Assembly: GCA_034440575.1 (NCBI GenBank)
Contig: JAOTOL010001468.1
Span: forward strand, 1,103,053-1,167,052
Reading direction: 5' to 3'
From: Imbricaverruca yamaguchii
Taxonomy: Eukaryota > Arthropoda > Thecostraca > Neoverrucidae
Length of the DNA: 64,000 bases
Shown here: positions 11,351 to 25,317 of the stretch, piece after piece
How positions within the stretch are numbered: the first letter of the stretch is position 1
Layout of the letters: each line of letters begins with the position of its first letter
Translations under genes and position numbers: made by a program
Notes under the pieces: generated by a model
Databases searched by the model: none
What the model was told of the DNA's origin: nothing
What the model saw: only the letters and a program-made list of their open reading frames with translations

Positions 11351-12685
11351 ACCAGTTGGCCAGCACTTAGGATGGACTCCACAGCAGCTTTTCGGCTATA
11401 GCGGTCTGTCTGCACGCCAATTATAATGTTTGGTTCCACATATAGGTCCCAATATTCAAATAGCAGATGCATCATGGGCTAGCATTACTAGTGGTGACGA
11501 AGCCCGAACACGTCCGCAACATAAGTTGAACAAAAGTCTAAAACTGCATCAATTGTGCACCCTTTTAATGAAGCTGCGAGCAGGTCAACAGAGGAGTGGG
11601 TCCAGAGGGAAGGATGGCACTCGACGGTGGTGTGGAAAACTGCATTTTAAGGTTACTATTGTCTCTTACTATTATCATTCCATCCCCATAGGCCCCACGC
11701 TAAATATGCTAAATATCCGCGGCGTATGTGTGGCATAGGCCACACCTGTATCACGACATTCTCCACCCATGAATGCACCGCATGTATGTATAGCTTTTCT
11801 CCATGTGTATCACTACCAGTGTCACCATAACGTAAGTTTGCAAATTTCACCAAGAGATCCAATTCGGCATGCGTATGCGTTAGAACGAAGTTGTTCCACC
11901 ATAGGCCAAAATGGTGAAACATGCTGCATTGAGAAGTTGGCATTTTTCGCGTGGCGTACGCCGTTCATCAGTATTTCTCACTTCATCTGGGCTGAGGTTG
12001 GCTCCAAGCATAACTTTCCGGGGGTCTCGTCGACCCCAGGAGAATGTTCGCCTCGATCTCCCCACACCCGATGATGCACTAGTGAGTACTCACCTGTGTC
12101 TCTACCATCTACTAACGGCGCGCATGTTGGCAAATTCCACACTTGCCAGCCAAAGCTCACACAGCGTAATCATTATCGCGAAATGCTGCCAGAAATTCTG
12201 CCATGGAACGATGACTGAAAAATACCGTTGGAAAGCTTACGGCTGCACTCGGTTAAAAATTGCCGGCTCTCTTGTCGATTGATGGCACGTGTCCCGTGGC
12301 TGGCCGTAACCGCTGGCCATCTGTTACCATCGATGAACGAGCGGCCGGCATACGTCATAGTGACGTCACGACCGGGAACAGTCAACGTCCCGTCAGCCGC
12401 TCGGGCTGAAGATACGACCGAATTGTGCGCTATGCTTAGCTCCCGTTGATTGTCTGCGAACACGGCACCGCTTCTGACGATACGCAATCGATACGGCGGA
12501 CCATCCGATGGCCTGACACGCGATCGTTGTCCAATGCCAGGTCGCTGCTGCATCCAGGTCACCGGGAACTTGACTTGACATAATTCATGTTAATTCATGA
12601 CAAAGGCGAAGCACGACTAAGAGTTCAGGCGCTATCAAGGGCGCTTCAAGCCATAGAACGGCATTAGTCTGGATGAAATGCCAGT
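11351..12685. other. no gene recognised
   Basis: No supported feature apart from a TGACGTCA palindrome at 12361-12368. Scattered frames under 130 codons match nothing known. Confidence 0.4.
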
Positions 12686-12689
12686 AGAA

Positions 12690-12830
12690 GATTCCCTCAA
12701 ATCTCTCATGGCAGCTATGTCACCAGCTACCGGTCACCACAGATCGCATGCAGCTAGACCTTATCAGCCTCCCCTGCATGTCACCCAACTATCAGTCACC
12801 ACAGATCGCATGCAGTTAGGCCTCAGCAGC
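12690..12830. repeat. two-copy 64-bp direct repeat
   Basis: Two adjacent copies share CAGTCACCACAGATCGCATG, then AGCTAG/AGTTAG, CCTTATCAGCCTCC or CCTCAGCAGCCTCC, and a GCATGTCACC-like end. Confidence 0.6.
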
Positions 12831-12999
12831 CTCCACCTGCGATCCACACATCGTACAGACTGCAGATGAGAAAGTGGAGCATCCGCATGACAAGACAAAG
12901 AAGCCTTCAGTCGAAGGAAGGACGAGGTGAAGAGCCTTCGATGGGAGAAGAGGCACCTGCACGTTGACTGTAGCCAAGTTGACCTCCGGCTGTCTCCTT

Positions 13000-14215
13000 A
13001 CTGACGGACCATGCAGCTAACTTGTGGCTGTACCTGGGCGTGTGAACGGGTCTTAACTTGTCTGGAACCCGACACCGACACAAACTCCGGCCGAAAACCT
13101 CCCTCTCCGACCGTCTCCGGTCCGCCGCTAAAGTAGCAAGTTGGTGGTGTGCGGGCGGTTGCACCACGCCGCGAGCCGAGGTCGCTCGGTGTGCTTTGCC
13201 TCGATCAGCTCCGGTTCGAGCGGTCGATCGTCGCCTCCTGTGCAGCGACTTGCACCATGTGACGGGTCGCTGCACTTCCGCCACACAATATGCAAACGAC
13301 ACCCATGCGGGGCATGTTCGGTCGTAGTGCCATCGGCCGATCCATCCCGTCTGAGGTGTGGGTGATGCAGTAGGCGATGGTGCCGGCACGTGACTGACAA
13401 AATCACGTGTGAAGGGGTACGGCTCCCCCGTCCGAGCAGGGCCGACGACCGGGCGCGGCGGACTGAGTTGGGCAGGCGGCTCCAGCGGAAGTGCTGTGCA
13501 GCCGGCTGACCGTCACAATGCCGAGAAGGACTTGGTCTGCGGTGTCTAACTTCCGAGAGACACGTACCACTGTGTGTGACGTGATACGCGGTCACTGTTG
13601 AATCTGACGTCATTGTGTGACAAGCCGTCGACGTGTTGCATGCTCGCGTTTCCTGACCACAGAGGCCAAATGACGGCAGGACAAATTTATTTTCGGACAA
13701 ATTGTCGCGAGCGAGGTCCGCGTCAGACAACACGAGCCAGGAGAAGAACTCCTCTGAATGACCAGGCCAGAGCCGGAAAGTGCAGCACTTCAAATGACGC
13801 CAGCGCCGCTCGTCGCGCGCTCAGTCAGGAAGGGCTCTCTCCAGAAGCAACGAGCGCAGAGCAGGGCCTCATCCGCCCCTTCGCGACGATCCCGCAGGTG
13901 CTGACTTCGGATTACACGGTGGAAACTCCACGTCCCGACGCCCGCCGCTCAGCTACATCCGAGCTGCGTGTGGGACCGTGCGGCTGGAATCCGACGCCGG
14001 TGTCGCCCCACGAGCCGCTCGTCCACCAGGTGGGCTGCCGGCTCGTCACGGACGACTTGGTCATCGGCTCGTCTGCAGCCCGAAGGTGTGGCAGGCGGGC
14101 GACGTCCGGACGCGGCCTCCTGTGGGACGCCGTGCCGCCGCTCTCCGGCAGTGGAGATGCCCGAGAAGTCGACCAGCTGAAAGGACGGCGACCGGGGTAG
14201 GTATGGACGAACACT
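13000..14215. promoter_or_regulatory. GC- and CpG-rich stretch, gene not identified
   Basis: CpG-rich sequence with open frames on both strands (a 221-codon minus frame at 13793-13128 and a 200-codon plus frame at 13598-14200). None shows a known domain. A TGACGTCA palindrome lies at 13605-13612. It could include an unrecognised exon or promoter. Confidence 0.3.
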
Positions 14216-14294
14216 AGCCCCGCCTGAACTGCATGGCTGGATTTTCAACATGGCTTGCTTTCACCATCTCAGTCAGCGAATATCACCCGCATAT

Positions 14295-14394
<100 letters not shown>

Positions 14395-14399
14395 CACAT

Positions 14400-14835
14400 G
14401 CAAATGCAGAAAGAGAACATCATTACATTCAAACAAGATGAGCAGCGTGGTGAGAAAAGACGGTGAGTCTAAATGTACTGTTCTTGTGAATGTCAAGCCT
14501 GTTTGTCTAATTACTACCCAGTACCTGTCATACCTAAGCCATCCAGATGATCCGCTTATGTCTGTGTCCAGAAATGCTTCCTTTCGAGAAATGAAGTCGT
14601 CAAGCTGATTATAACCCGACGGAGAAAACATGGGAACCGAAATACTTGCAAGAATGAATTATGTATGGCACTCTTCCACCCCCTCCATTTTCGCCCATTC
14701 CAATGAGCCTCGCATAAAAATGGTGGTCGAATCTGCCTTCAGCGGTGAAGGTAACTCATTTGAAGTTGAAATGATCCTCGGTAGCCTATGGATTCATTTC
14801 TGGTGCTTTTGAAGCGCAGCCGGTTCGTAGTGCAG
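14400..14835. other. no feature recognised
   Basis: Ordinary sequence between the CA array and the 34-bp minisatellite. No gene seen. Confidence 0.4.
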
Positions 14836-14837
14836 TG

Positions 14838-15535
14838 GTAGGATCAGATGGGCTGACGATTCTCCCTCGTGGTAGGATCAGATGGCCTGGTGATTCTCCC
14901 TCGTGGCAGGATCAGATGGGCTGACGATTCTCCCTCGTGGTAGGATCAGATGGGCTGACGATTCTCCCTCGTGGTAGGATCAGATGGCCTGACGATTCTC
15001 CCTGGCGGCAGGATCAGATGGCCTGACGATTCTCCCTGGCGGCAGGATCAGATGGCCTGACGATTCTCCCTGGTGGCAGGATCAGATGGCCTGACATCTC
15101 TGGCGGCAGGACAAGAGGCCTGACGATTCTCCCTGGCGGCAGGATCAGATGGCCTGACGATTCTCCCTGGTGGCAGGATCAGATGGCCTGACGATTCTCC
15201 CTGGCGGCAGGATCAGATGGCCTGACGATTCTCCCTGGCGGCAGGATCAGATGGCCTGACGATTCTCCCTGGCGGCAGGATCAGATGGCCTGACCATTCT
15301 CCCTCGTGGCAGGATCAGATGGCCTGACCATTCTCCCTCGTGGCAGGATCAGATGGCCTGACCATTCTCCCTCGTGGTAGGATCAGATGGCCTGACGATT
15401 CTCCCTGGCGGCGGGACCAGATGGGCTGACGATTCTCCCTGGCGGCAGGATCAGATGGCCTGACGATTCTCCCTGGCGGCAGGATCAGATGGCCTGACGA
15501 TTCTCCCTGGCGGCGGGACCACACGGGCTGAGGCA
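14838..15535. repeat. minisatellite, 34-bp unit
   Basis: About 20 highly similar 34-bp units with core GGCAGGATCAGATGGCCTGA followed by CGATTCTCCCTGGC. The first units carry CTCGTGG instead of CTGGCGG, and this variant returns near 15300-15380, so variants are patchily distributed. One unit near 15092-15120 is shortened. Confidence 0.9.
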
Positions 15536-16735
15536 GCTCGGTGAGAGGTTTGACCCTGCTGCGGTGCGCAGCCGGTACCACCTGACGACCCGAGGACAAA
15601 GGCCGGATGTTGTTCAAACAGTGCTGAGTCAGCCTAGACCAGGGTCGCACAGGCATGGACATGTCGGAGGATGGGGTGGTATCTCACGTTGCTGGCGACG
15701 TGAGTACGGCATGCGCTGAGGAACGTGGAACTGGCACGGACTTCCTCTTTCACAAGGAAGGTGAGCTGAACCTCACCATGGATCGCTTACCCGTCTTCCT
15801 CCCCGTCAAGTGACGTTAAGATTATCCCGCTGAATGTGCTGTATTCAGGTGTATGGTGCTGTATTCACGATAGTCAGGTGTTGAGCCACCTGAACACCGT
15901 CGTTCGGTATTCAGGTGGCTCAACGCCAGCCTTTTTTGCACACTCAATAACGCGTATCCGTGCACGAGTTTTGCCCTGGAAATTGGGAGGTGGAAATCCG
16001 GCGAAGAAAGCCATTTCATAATGCAATTATATACAGACCAGATCGATGCATGGATCCCGGAAGGCATCTGCGATCCAGATATTATGATCCCTGATTCGAT
16101 GATCCAACTGAAATACAAAATTTGCCAATTGTTCACAATTTCTAGTTGACGTCTCTATCTTGATCTTCATCTTCGGGGAGTTATTTCGTAATAACATCAA
16201 AGGCTATTTTAGGGGCTTCCGAAGCGGCATCGTATCAGAAGTCAATAACTCAGCTAATTTTTTATATTGATACCTATAATAGTTTTGCACAATATCACTC
16301 AATATGTCTAATGGGCCGAGGAGGTATTTTTATCGAGTATCGCACTCCGGCACCCCTGATCAACGGTTCACCAAAACTCTTCAACCCAATCGTGGTCTGG
16401 GATGAGTTATCAATTAAGTTAGTGTGATCCAACCAGGACCCAAGCTTCGTGAAAACCAAGGCAGCGAGATCCAACAGGGATGCAAGACCAACTATACCAG
16501 CTATATGCAAATAAGCTCAACTATGACTTGGGATTCAATGAGATCTAAGATTACCTACCCATTAATAGCATGAGCCCATATTGTGTTCACTCGTTCGATT
16601 ATTGTAGATAACTAATATAAAACTGACTTATGCTATGGAATCCATTCGGTATAAGAGATAATTGAATAAATTAAGCTAATGATTCGCGATGACATTTCTG
16701 TAGCGATAGATTGCCTCCCTACTCCATCATCACAC
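15536..16735. other. no gene recognised
   Basis: No supported gene. A TATTCAGGTG-type short repeat near 15842-15915 (CTGTATTCAGGTG, CGGTATTCAGGTG) is the only local structure seen. Confidence 0.4.
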
Positions 16736-16739
16736 ACTC

Positions 16740-16955
16740 AGGCTATAATATTCCCCAGGTGCAGGTTTGAAGGATCGGTGGAAGCCCCAGCACCGGATGT
16801 AATATTCCCCGGGTGAAGGTTCGGAGGATCCGTGAATGCCCAAACACCGGATGTAATATTCCCCGGGTGAATGTTAGGAGGATCGGTGGAAGCCCCAGTA
16901 TCGAATGTATTATTCCCCAGGTGAATGTTCGGAGAATCGGTGGAAGCTCTATGTT
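16740..16955. repeat. minisatellite, 54-bp unit
   Basis: Four units with core TAATATTCCCCGGGTGAAGG followed by TTCGGAGGATC and GGTGGAAGCCCCAG. Confidence 0.8.
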
Positions 16956-19225
16956 CTTCAACTTTGCCACCGATGCTGCCAACTGGAAGGGAACTATGGG
17001 ACCGCTCAACCAAACTGGGCTACTCGTGGATCGGAAGCTTTTTCTCAAATCAGAGCCTGATGGAAAGCACACACCGAAGCATCAACAGAAGGAAATTGGA
17101 GTGCAATTGAGAAGTCATTAGGTGAAGTGAAGCCACTACTGACGAGCATTTGCTTTATTGCCCGGTGACGGCCGTTGATGATGTGACGGGCCGTTATTTC
17201 ATCGACTGGTGACGGGTGCTAATGATGCGAAGTGCCTCATATGCCGCGTGCGGCGCAGTGTGCGTTGTGGGCCATGGATCTACTGTGGTGTGTGTGTACA
17301 CGGGCTTATCTGTCAAAGGGCAGCACAGCACATGCGATTTTCGCAGCCTGTCAGTAGCAGGGGAAAGTATGGCAATGCTGCGAACACGCTAAGCGGAAGT
17401 GATCATTGGGCATCACCCCATGCATCAATGAATATTGAAAAGGTTCGATCGCGCACTATGCTTAGCTTAGCATCGCACAAATATCGGCATTGTGTCATTA
17501 GTTGCGGTGCTTGCGAACCTAATGAGGCGCACGTATGCAGGCGAAGATATTGAGAGTCTGTGGGGCAGTGCGTGTCTGTGAAGCATACAGACAAATGCAG
17601 ATGTGCAGGCGACAGCTGCCTCACAGCGGAGCGCGTGAACGTGCGACCTTCTGCCGCGAAATTGGAACTGCTCCGGCGGGTCCCGATGGATTCGACAAAC
17701 ATGTGGCAAGTGCGTTATTAATGGGCCAGGTGCAGGATAAATGGCGGCCACGATTTATGGCCAATATTTTCCATGTGAATATGTGGCAATCATATTGTGT
17801 GAACCATTCATGCCTATCTGGTTCCATCTAAGCGACTTTGGTACATGAAAGGTTACGTGGTCTGTGAAGTGTTGAGTCTAACACATTAATTAAGCTGAAC
17901 TAAACCCAACGACAATTTACACCGCTCTTTGTTGGGGACGATGAGCTGAAGCAATACCTGTGATCTTCGGAGAACGGGTTAACCTTTCCTTTTAGCCCCA
18001 TGAATGATGAAAGTTTGGAAACGCTTGGGGAAATATGCGTTACGCAATAAAATAAAATCACAAGCCAGAGAAGTGCTGTTAGCTCAAAGTGAGCTAAGAG
18101 ACAGAAACAAGGACAAAGACAGAGACAAAGACAGAGACAGAGAGAGGGGTGGAGATAAATAGTGAGAGAAAGAGAGAGAGATAGAGACAGAAAGAAAAAG
18201 AGAGAAAAAGAGGGAGGGAGAGAGAGAGAGAGAGATAGGGGAACTAGACATGGAGAGATATTAGGTGTGTGAAGTCAAATGGTCAAAACAAGCTGGATAA
18301 AAATTGCACTTAGCCACCACCCCAAAGCAACTATTCCTTTTCATGGGATGCCGCAGCTCGTATGTACCTATGAGACCTGTGCCCGTCCACCTATTATGTC
18401 AGGGGTTGTATTGACTCTTACGTGCGAAGGACTGAACCTTTTCCCTCGCTATTGACTCATCCTCTCTCCCCACAAAATTGTCTCATGGAAACCCTGGCTC
18501 CTCTCTAGATAACATTTTGGCTGCACGTTTGATTGTATGCTGATATTTCCGACCACTCCAGATTGATAGTGCACAGGACGCAAGGCGTGGCAAATCAAGG
18601 TGCACCCGTTTGTATTTCGATTAAGTTCCAATTATGACCCACATGTCTTGGAATCAAAACAATCAGGTACACCATTTTACTATAGGATGAGTAATATCGA
18701 CTCTCAATAAGCGTACAAATAACACAACCATCGACCAAATGGCAAAGTATCACAGGGAAATTATTGCTTATTAGTCTTAAAATTTATATATCGCTGGCCG
18801 TGGAAATATTATACGGACTCTAAAAAGAACAAAAGCTACCCACATGTCACCTGTGCGCAACGATTCGACCCAGACGGAACAGAAATGACCGGCGGCATGT
18901 TTGTTTATTAGCAATTAACATTACTCTAATTGGGAATATATGCGTTTTTGAAGTCGCTCTAGTAAAGAAAAGTTGCACAAATAAACTTATGCACAACGTG
19001 TTATTATGTAAACAATTAATTCGAACGTCGTTGATGCCCATGTACGAGATCAACATTGGTGGATAAATATGAAATTTTCTGATAAGGCATGAAATGTTGC
19101 GTCATAAGAACATTTTACGGTAAGTGGAGCAATCAGCAAGTTAAATAATTCCTGTAATCAGGTAGATGCACAATCCCACAGCCCCACCTTCAGTTCCCTT
19201 CAATACCACCACTGGGGAAACTAAG
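16956..19225. other. no gene recognised; GA-rich tract inside
   Basis: No recognisable gene on either strand. A purine tract of GAGA and GACA repeats occupies about 18085-18240. Sequence from 18450 to 19200 is AT-rich and has no long frames. Confidence 0.45.
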
Positions 19226-19227
19226 CA

Positions 19228-19860
19228 TTCATTAGCATGTCAAAGATGGTGAGCGGGGCAGTCTGTGGAGGACGCTGATGGTGAGCGGGGCAGTCTGTGG
19301 AGGACGCTGATGGTGAGCGGGTCAGTCTGTGAAGGACGCTGATGGTGAGCGGGGCAGTCTGTGGAGGACGCTGATGGTGAGCGGGGCAGTCTGTGGAGGA
19401 CGCTGATGGTGAGCGGGGCAGTCTGTGAAGGACGCTGATGGTGAGCGAGGCAGTATATGAAGGACGCTGATGGTGAGCGGGACAGTCTGTGGAGGACGCT
19501 GATGGTGAGCGGGGCAGTCTGTGGAGGACGCTGATGGTGAGCGGGGCAGTCTGTGAAGGACGCTGATGGTGAGCGGGACAGTCTGTGGAGGACGCTGATG
19601 GTGAGCGGGGCAGTCTGTGGAGGACGCTGATGGTGAGCGGGACAGTCTGTGGAGGACGCTGATGGTGAGCGAGGCAGTATATGAAGGATGCTGATGGTGA
19701 GCGGGACAGTCTGTGGAGGACGCTGATGGTGAGCGGGTCAGTCTGTGAAGGACGCTGGTGGTGAGCGGAGCAGTCTGTGGAGGACCCTGATGGTGAGCGG
19801 GGCAGTTTGTGGAGGACGCTGATGGTGAGCGGAGCAGTCTGTGAAGGACGCTGATGGGCG
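19228..19860. repeat. minisatellite, 32-bp unit
   Basis: About 19 units of 32 bp with core GATGGTGAGCGGGGCAGTCT followed by GTGGAGGACGCT. Three units make 96 bp, so one 32-residue peptide repeat runs in the minus-strand frame of 284 codons (20075-19221). I treat that frame as non-coding because every frame of the array is equally open and it has no recognised domain. Confidence 0.9.
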
Positions 19861-20019
19861 CTGCACCGCAGAGACAGCTGTCCCATCAGTCGGCTGATGG
19901 TGAGCGGGTCTGGAAGCGGGGCTGAATGAGAGCACAGCTGTACCAGTGGCTCGATGTCAGCTGGCTGTGGGGACACAGCCGGGGCTGGATGCAGGAGGAC
20001 AGCTGTTGATCGGCGATGT

Positions 20020-20200
20020 CGAGTGGCCGGACACAGCCGGGGCTGAATCACCGCAGAGCCCACAGCTGTCCTCACCAGTTGGCTCGATGTCCAGCTGGCT
20101 GTGACACAGCCGGGGCTGAATCACCGCAGAGCCCACAGCTGTCCTCACCAGTCGGCTCGATGTCCAGCTGGCTGCGACACAGCCGGGGGCTGAATCACCG
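20020..20200. repeat. minisatellite, 63-bp unit
   Basis: Three units carrying CGATGTCCAGCTGGCTGTGA, ACAGCCGGGGCTGAATCACC and GCAGAGCCCACAGCTGTCC. Related diverged pieces start near 19930. Confidence 0.8.
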
Positions 20201-20209
20201 CCTCGCGGC

Positions 20210-20910
20210 CGGACGCCGGATGTCCACTCGGACGAGATCGAAGCTGCGATTAGCATTGTCCATGGTAGATTGGCCGGATCGACCGAGCTCGCTGCTGGCC
20301 GCAGCGGCCGGTATCCGGGCGGACAGCCGACCGCGCGCTCCCGGCAGCTCGACATCGCCGCGACGTACGCCGGCGCCAGCCGACGGCCGCGAGATGTGCG
20401 GCCGCGTCGGCCGTCGGCGAACGTCGCGTCGGAGACGTCCGCCCGGCTAATTGGCGGCGAAGTTGGTCGCGAGCCGGCGGGCGGCCGCCGAAGTTGGCGG
20501 CGCCGCGGCTCCCTCCTCCGCGCGGTGCGGCGCAGAACGCCAGTCAGCTGGCCGCCGAAGTTGGCGGCGCCGCGGCTCCCTCCTCCGCGCGGTGCGGCGC
20601 AGAACGCCAGTCAGCTGGCCGCCGAAGTTGGCGGCGCCGCGGCGCCCCGGCTGGCCGCCGCGCGAGCTCCGGCCGCCAGCTGACTGGCGGTCGGCGCCGC
20701 ACCGCGCGGAGGAGGGAGCCGCGGCGCTGCCGGCGTCGCCCCCCACCCCCGTGAACGGATGTGTTCGCATGCGTCGCGACCTATGGACCCGCTCTAAGAC
20801 GTGGTCGACAACGTGCGTCGCGTTCCGGTGTGGAGCTTCGGTGCAGCCGCTCCCACCCGGCCGTCCTGAGAACCCCGCCCCCCCCCTGTCGTGGGCGGCG
20901 GCCGCCACGA
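20210..20910. promoter_or_regulatory. CpG island, gene not identified
   Basis: Dense CpG sequence with open frames on both strands (up to 155 codons) that are Ala-, Arg- and Pro-rich and carry no known domain. It contains the tandem and inverted repeat at 20484-20725. It may be a promoter region, but no start and donor pair is convincing. Confidence 0.4.
20484..20725. repeat. 67-bp tandem repeat with inverted copy
   Basis: Units start at 20484, 20551 and 20618 (partial), each beginning GCCGCCGAAGTTGGCGGCGC and ending AACGCCAGTCAGCTG. An inverted copy of the later part of the unit lies at 20676-20725 (CCAGCTGACTGGCGG through GGAGGAGGGAGCCGCGG). The inverted copy could pair with unit 1 or 2 to form a stem of about 50 bp. 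Confidence 0.85.
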
Positions 20911-21159
20911 GCTTCTAATCAGTCATTCGGACCACTGGAACACTACACTTCGAAATGGTCGCAATAAGTTAATGTGTGAGGGATAGTTATGTGTCGAAAT
21001 CGGAGAGTATACGAATAGAATGCTGAATGCGAATGCGAATGCGAATGCGTTGCTAATATCATGGATATATTGTCATTCGCTTGAGATATAAAACAATTGT
21101 AATTATTCAAAGCTTGACCGGCATGCAGAGTGACTCCCCGTGACGGTGGATGCAGATTA

Positions 21160-21445
21160 GTCCACTGTTGGTGGTGAGATTATCTGGCATGTCCACTGTT
21201 TGTGGTCACATTATCTGGCATGTCTGCTGTTGGTAGTGACATTACCTGGCATGTCCGCTGTTTCTGGTGACATTATCTGGCATGTCTACTGTTTGTGGTG
21301 ACATTATCTGGCATGTCTACTGTTGGTGGTGACATTATCTGGCATGTCTACTGTTGGTAGTGACATTATCTGGCATGTTTGCTGTTCGTGGTGATATTAT
21401 CTGGCATGCCTACTGTTGGTAGTGACATTATCTGACATTTCGGCT
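21160..21445. repeat. minisatellite, 31-bp unit
   Basis: About nine units with core GGTGACATTATCTGGCATGT followed by CTACTGTTGGT. Confidence 0.9.
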
Positions 21446-21774
21446 GTCTTCCCAACACACAACGTGGTTTGGAATCATAATTAATTTCATCTGTCCAGCA
21501 CTTTTGTGAACATTTTAAGCTGCAGTTCTTCATGTTCGCAAAATAAAGCAACGAAAAGATACCGGCGATTCGTACTCCACTCGACCTGTTCATGGCCACA
21601 ATAACTTCCGTAATCACCGCATTTATCTTGCAGACAGCAGACGTGATGCATTTCATAATCCGGTCTTCAAATTTTAATGAGAATGAAATTGGATGCCCAA
21701 ATTACATTTGTTCTCGACGACGAAGTCGGGGAATCCATCTCGGAGTGCCACGTTTGCTGTCAACAACGAGGAGT

Positions 21775-22065
21775 TTCTTCTGTCTGGCTCATACGAGACC
21801 TGATGAGGACGAGAACCCTGCTCAACAGCGCGGAACCTCTCCTTATTGGCTCATACGAGACCTGACGAGGATGAGAGCCCTGCTCAACATCACGGAAGCT
21901 CTCCTTACTGGCTGATACGAGACCTGATAAGGAAGGGAGCCCAGCTGTACAACACGGTATCTCTCCGCGCCGGCTCGTACGAGGCCCGACAAGGAGACGA
22001 GAGTCCGGCTCAACAACACAGAATCTCTCATTGCCGGCTCATTCGAGGCCTGATGAAGACGACAC
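21775..22065. repeat. minisatellite, 62-bp unit
   Basis: Five units of about 62 bp, each with GGCTCATACGAGACCTGATG, a GAGGA-rich middle, CCCTGCTCAACA, and AACCTCTCCTTATT-like ends. Confidence 0.8.
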
Positions 22066-22079
22066 CTGTGTTGCTGGCA

Positions 22080-22830
22080 CACGAACAGCTCGGCCCGACT
22101 AGCGCTGATGGCCGCTGGCCACGGCCGGCCACCGTCCCGGCGCGAGGTCATGAGCGCTCGGTATGTGTTGAATTTGTGGAGTTTATGAGCTGTGGAGGTT
22201 ATGAGCTGTTGAGGTTATGATACATCTCCTCGGCGGCAGCCCATTCGGTCCCACTAGGACCTCACGTGCGCTTCATCATGCGTCGGCGGCGCGTAACACG
22301 CACAACACGCACTGCCGAGACACAATCCCAACGACCCGGGCCGCGCCGACTCATCTGTTCGCGGCGGCTGGAGTCGGCTCCCGGATTGCGGCCGCCACCG
22401 CCGCTCTAGCCAGCCGCCCAATATTTTACCCGGATTTTTCATTTCGGTTCCTTTGTTGACTATAGACTCGACGCGACTGCATAATTTGTCAGGGCGGCGG
22501 CGACGACTGCGCCAGCTTTGCCGCACACTGAGCCGGCGCGCCTCCAGAGACGTCGGCAGACGCGCGAGCGCCGACCGCAGACGGCCGGCGGCGCTGATTT
22601 GACAAATGCGCGCTGTCGGCCGACGTTGAACACACGTTACGGCCGACATGCAGACGGAATGCAATTACAACTGTGCCCGGGGAGAAGCGCCGTGCTACGG
22701 CTCCGGCAGATAGAGGATTTGCGTTGTCAATCAGGGTAATCGCCATCGCGCGGGGCGCGAGCGGAGCGGAGGCGAGCCAACGAAGAGAGAAGGCTGACTG
22801 CAGGGTCGCTACCGTCCCGGGTACGGACCG
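22080..22830. promoter_or_regulatory. CpG-rich stretch, possible promoter
   Basis: CpG-rich sequence with GCGGCCGCCACCGCCGC near 22388. It includes CCAATATTTTACCCGGAT at 22418, which resembles the complement of GAGCCGGGTAAATATTGGCTC near 10240. The 136-codon minus-strand frame (22899-22489) has no known domain. Confidence 0.3.
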
Positions 22831-23221
22831 GTGAACCTGGGCCACGCTACCCTCAGGCCCCGGGTGCAGACCGGCGAATCCGAGCCCCATTCTGTTCACA
22901 CTTCTCGCCTTCTAGTGTCTTCATATGCAAAGCGTGAGGTCGTTGTCGTCGTTGAGAGTCATCGGTCGCAAGCGAAAAGAAGCCGAGAAACCAGAAGCTT
23001 GATGCACCTGCCATGCATATGGGTATGTACTCAGCATGCGCCCTATCCCTCTTGCAAGGAAAACTGACCCGTCCTACTCGATCTCCTAAAAAAAGCCTAT
23101 GTCTTGTTCGAGGAATCGTCCTACTCGATCCCCGGCCCTTCCACCGTTCCACCTTTGCTCCACCTTCTATCTCTTCCCCTCCTTTTAGTTCAGCTCTGTG
23201 GTATTAGGCTGTTCGAACTTC

Positions 23222-24720
<1,499 letters not shown>

Positions 24721-24723
24721 GTT

Positions 24724-24850
24724 AGGTGAGGTGAGGTGAGGTGAGGTGAGGTGAGATGAGGTGAAGTTAGCTGAGGTAAGGTGAGGTGAGGTGAGGTGAG
24801 GTGAAGTTAGCTGAGGTGAGGTGAGGTGAGGTGAGATGAGGTGGTGTGTG
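24724..24850. repeat. GGTGA pentamer array
   Basis: Runs of AGGTG/GGTGA pentamers interrupted twice by the same GAAGTTAGCTGAGGT insert, giving a higher-order repeat. It has strong G strand bias and is preceded by GGTTAGGTG. Confidence 0.85.
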
Positions 24851-25105
24851 GTTGAGGAGAGGCTAGGTGAGTTCAGGCTAGGTTAGATTATGAGAGTGGG
24901 TCAGTTCAGATTAGATCAAACCAGGTCAGGTTCAGCTTCTCATTTTGTATTTGCAGACTATGTGATAGGAGTTTATCGTAGCATATCTGAGGCGGCGAAT
25001 AGCCTCGACCGGCATTCCAAGAAGACCCAAAGACATAGCGCATCCACGTGTCATACATGCTCACATAAGTCGAATACCTCCAAGCGGGAGCCTGGTGGCA
25101 GCCTG

Positions 25106-25190
25106 TTTGTTTATTGGTTGGTTCACGACACACTTTATACACATTCACGGCTAATGGCGCCGCCCACACTGTTTCTCCGGTGGGCCTGGT
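25106..25190 (-). repeat. SINE family B, partial copy
   Basis: On the minus strand it matches the 3' part of the element at 47366-47191: CAGTGTGGGC, GCCATTAGCCGTGAATGTG, TATAAAGTGTGTCGTGAACC and AATAAACAAAC. The tRNA-like head is absent. A CCTGGTGGCAGCCTG direct repeat at 25090 and 25187 flanks it and may be its target duplication. Confidence 0.6.
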
Positions 25191-25317
25191 GGCAGCCTGC
25201 AGACTGCATGCTTACTGTCGCTGGGAAGCGTCATTCTCCCGTGTGTTATTGAGCATGAAGCTATGGAACCACGCAAGAGCATCTGAGACGTCAGCACTGC
25301 CGCCGCTTCTGTCGTGG

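Noticed and set aside
19221..20075. 284-codon minus-strand frame with peptide repeats
   Set aside because: It is explained by a 32-bp minisatellite whose every frame is open; no start context or non-repeat domain supports it.
24724..24850. Interstitial telomere repeat
   Set aside because: The unit is GGTGA rather than TTAGG or TTAGGG, and only an isolated GGTTAGG occurs beside it.
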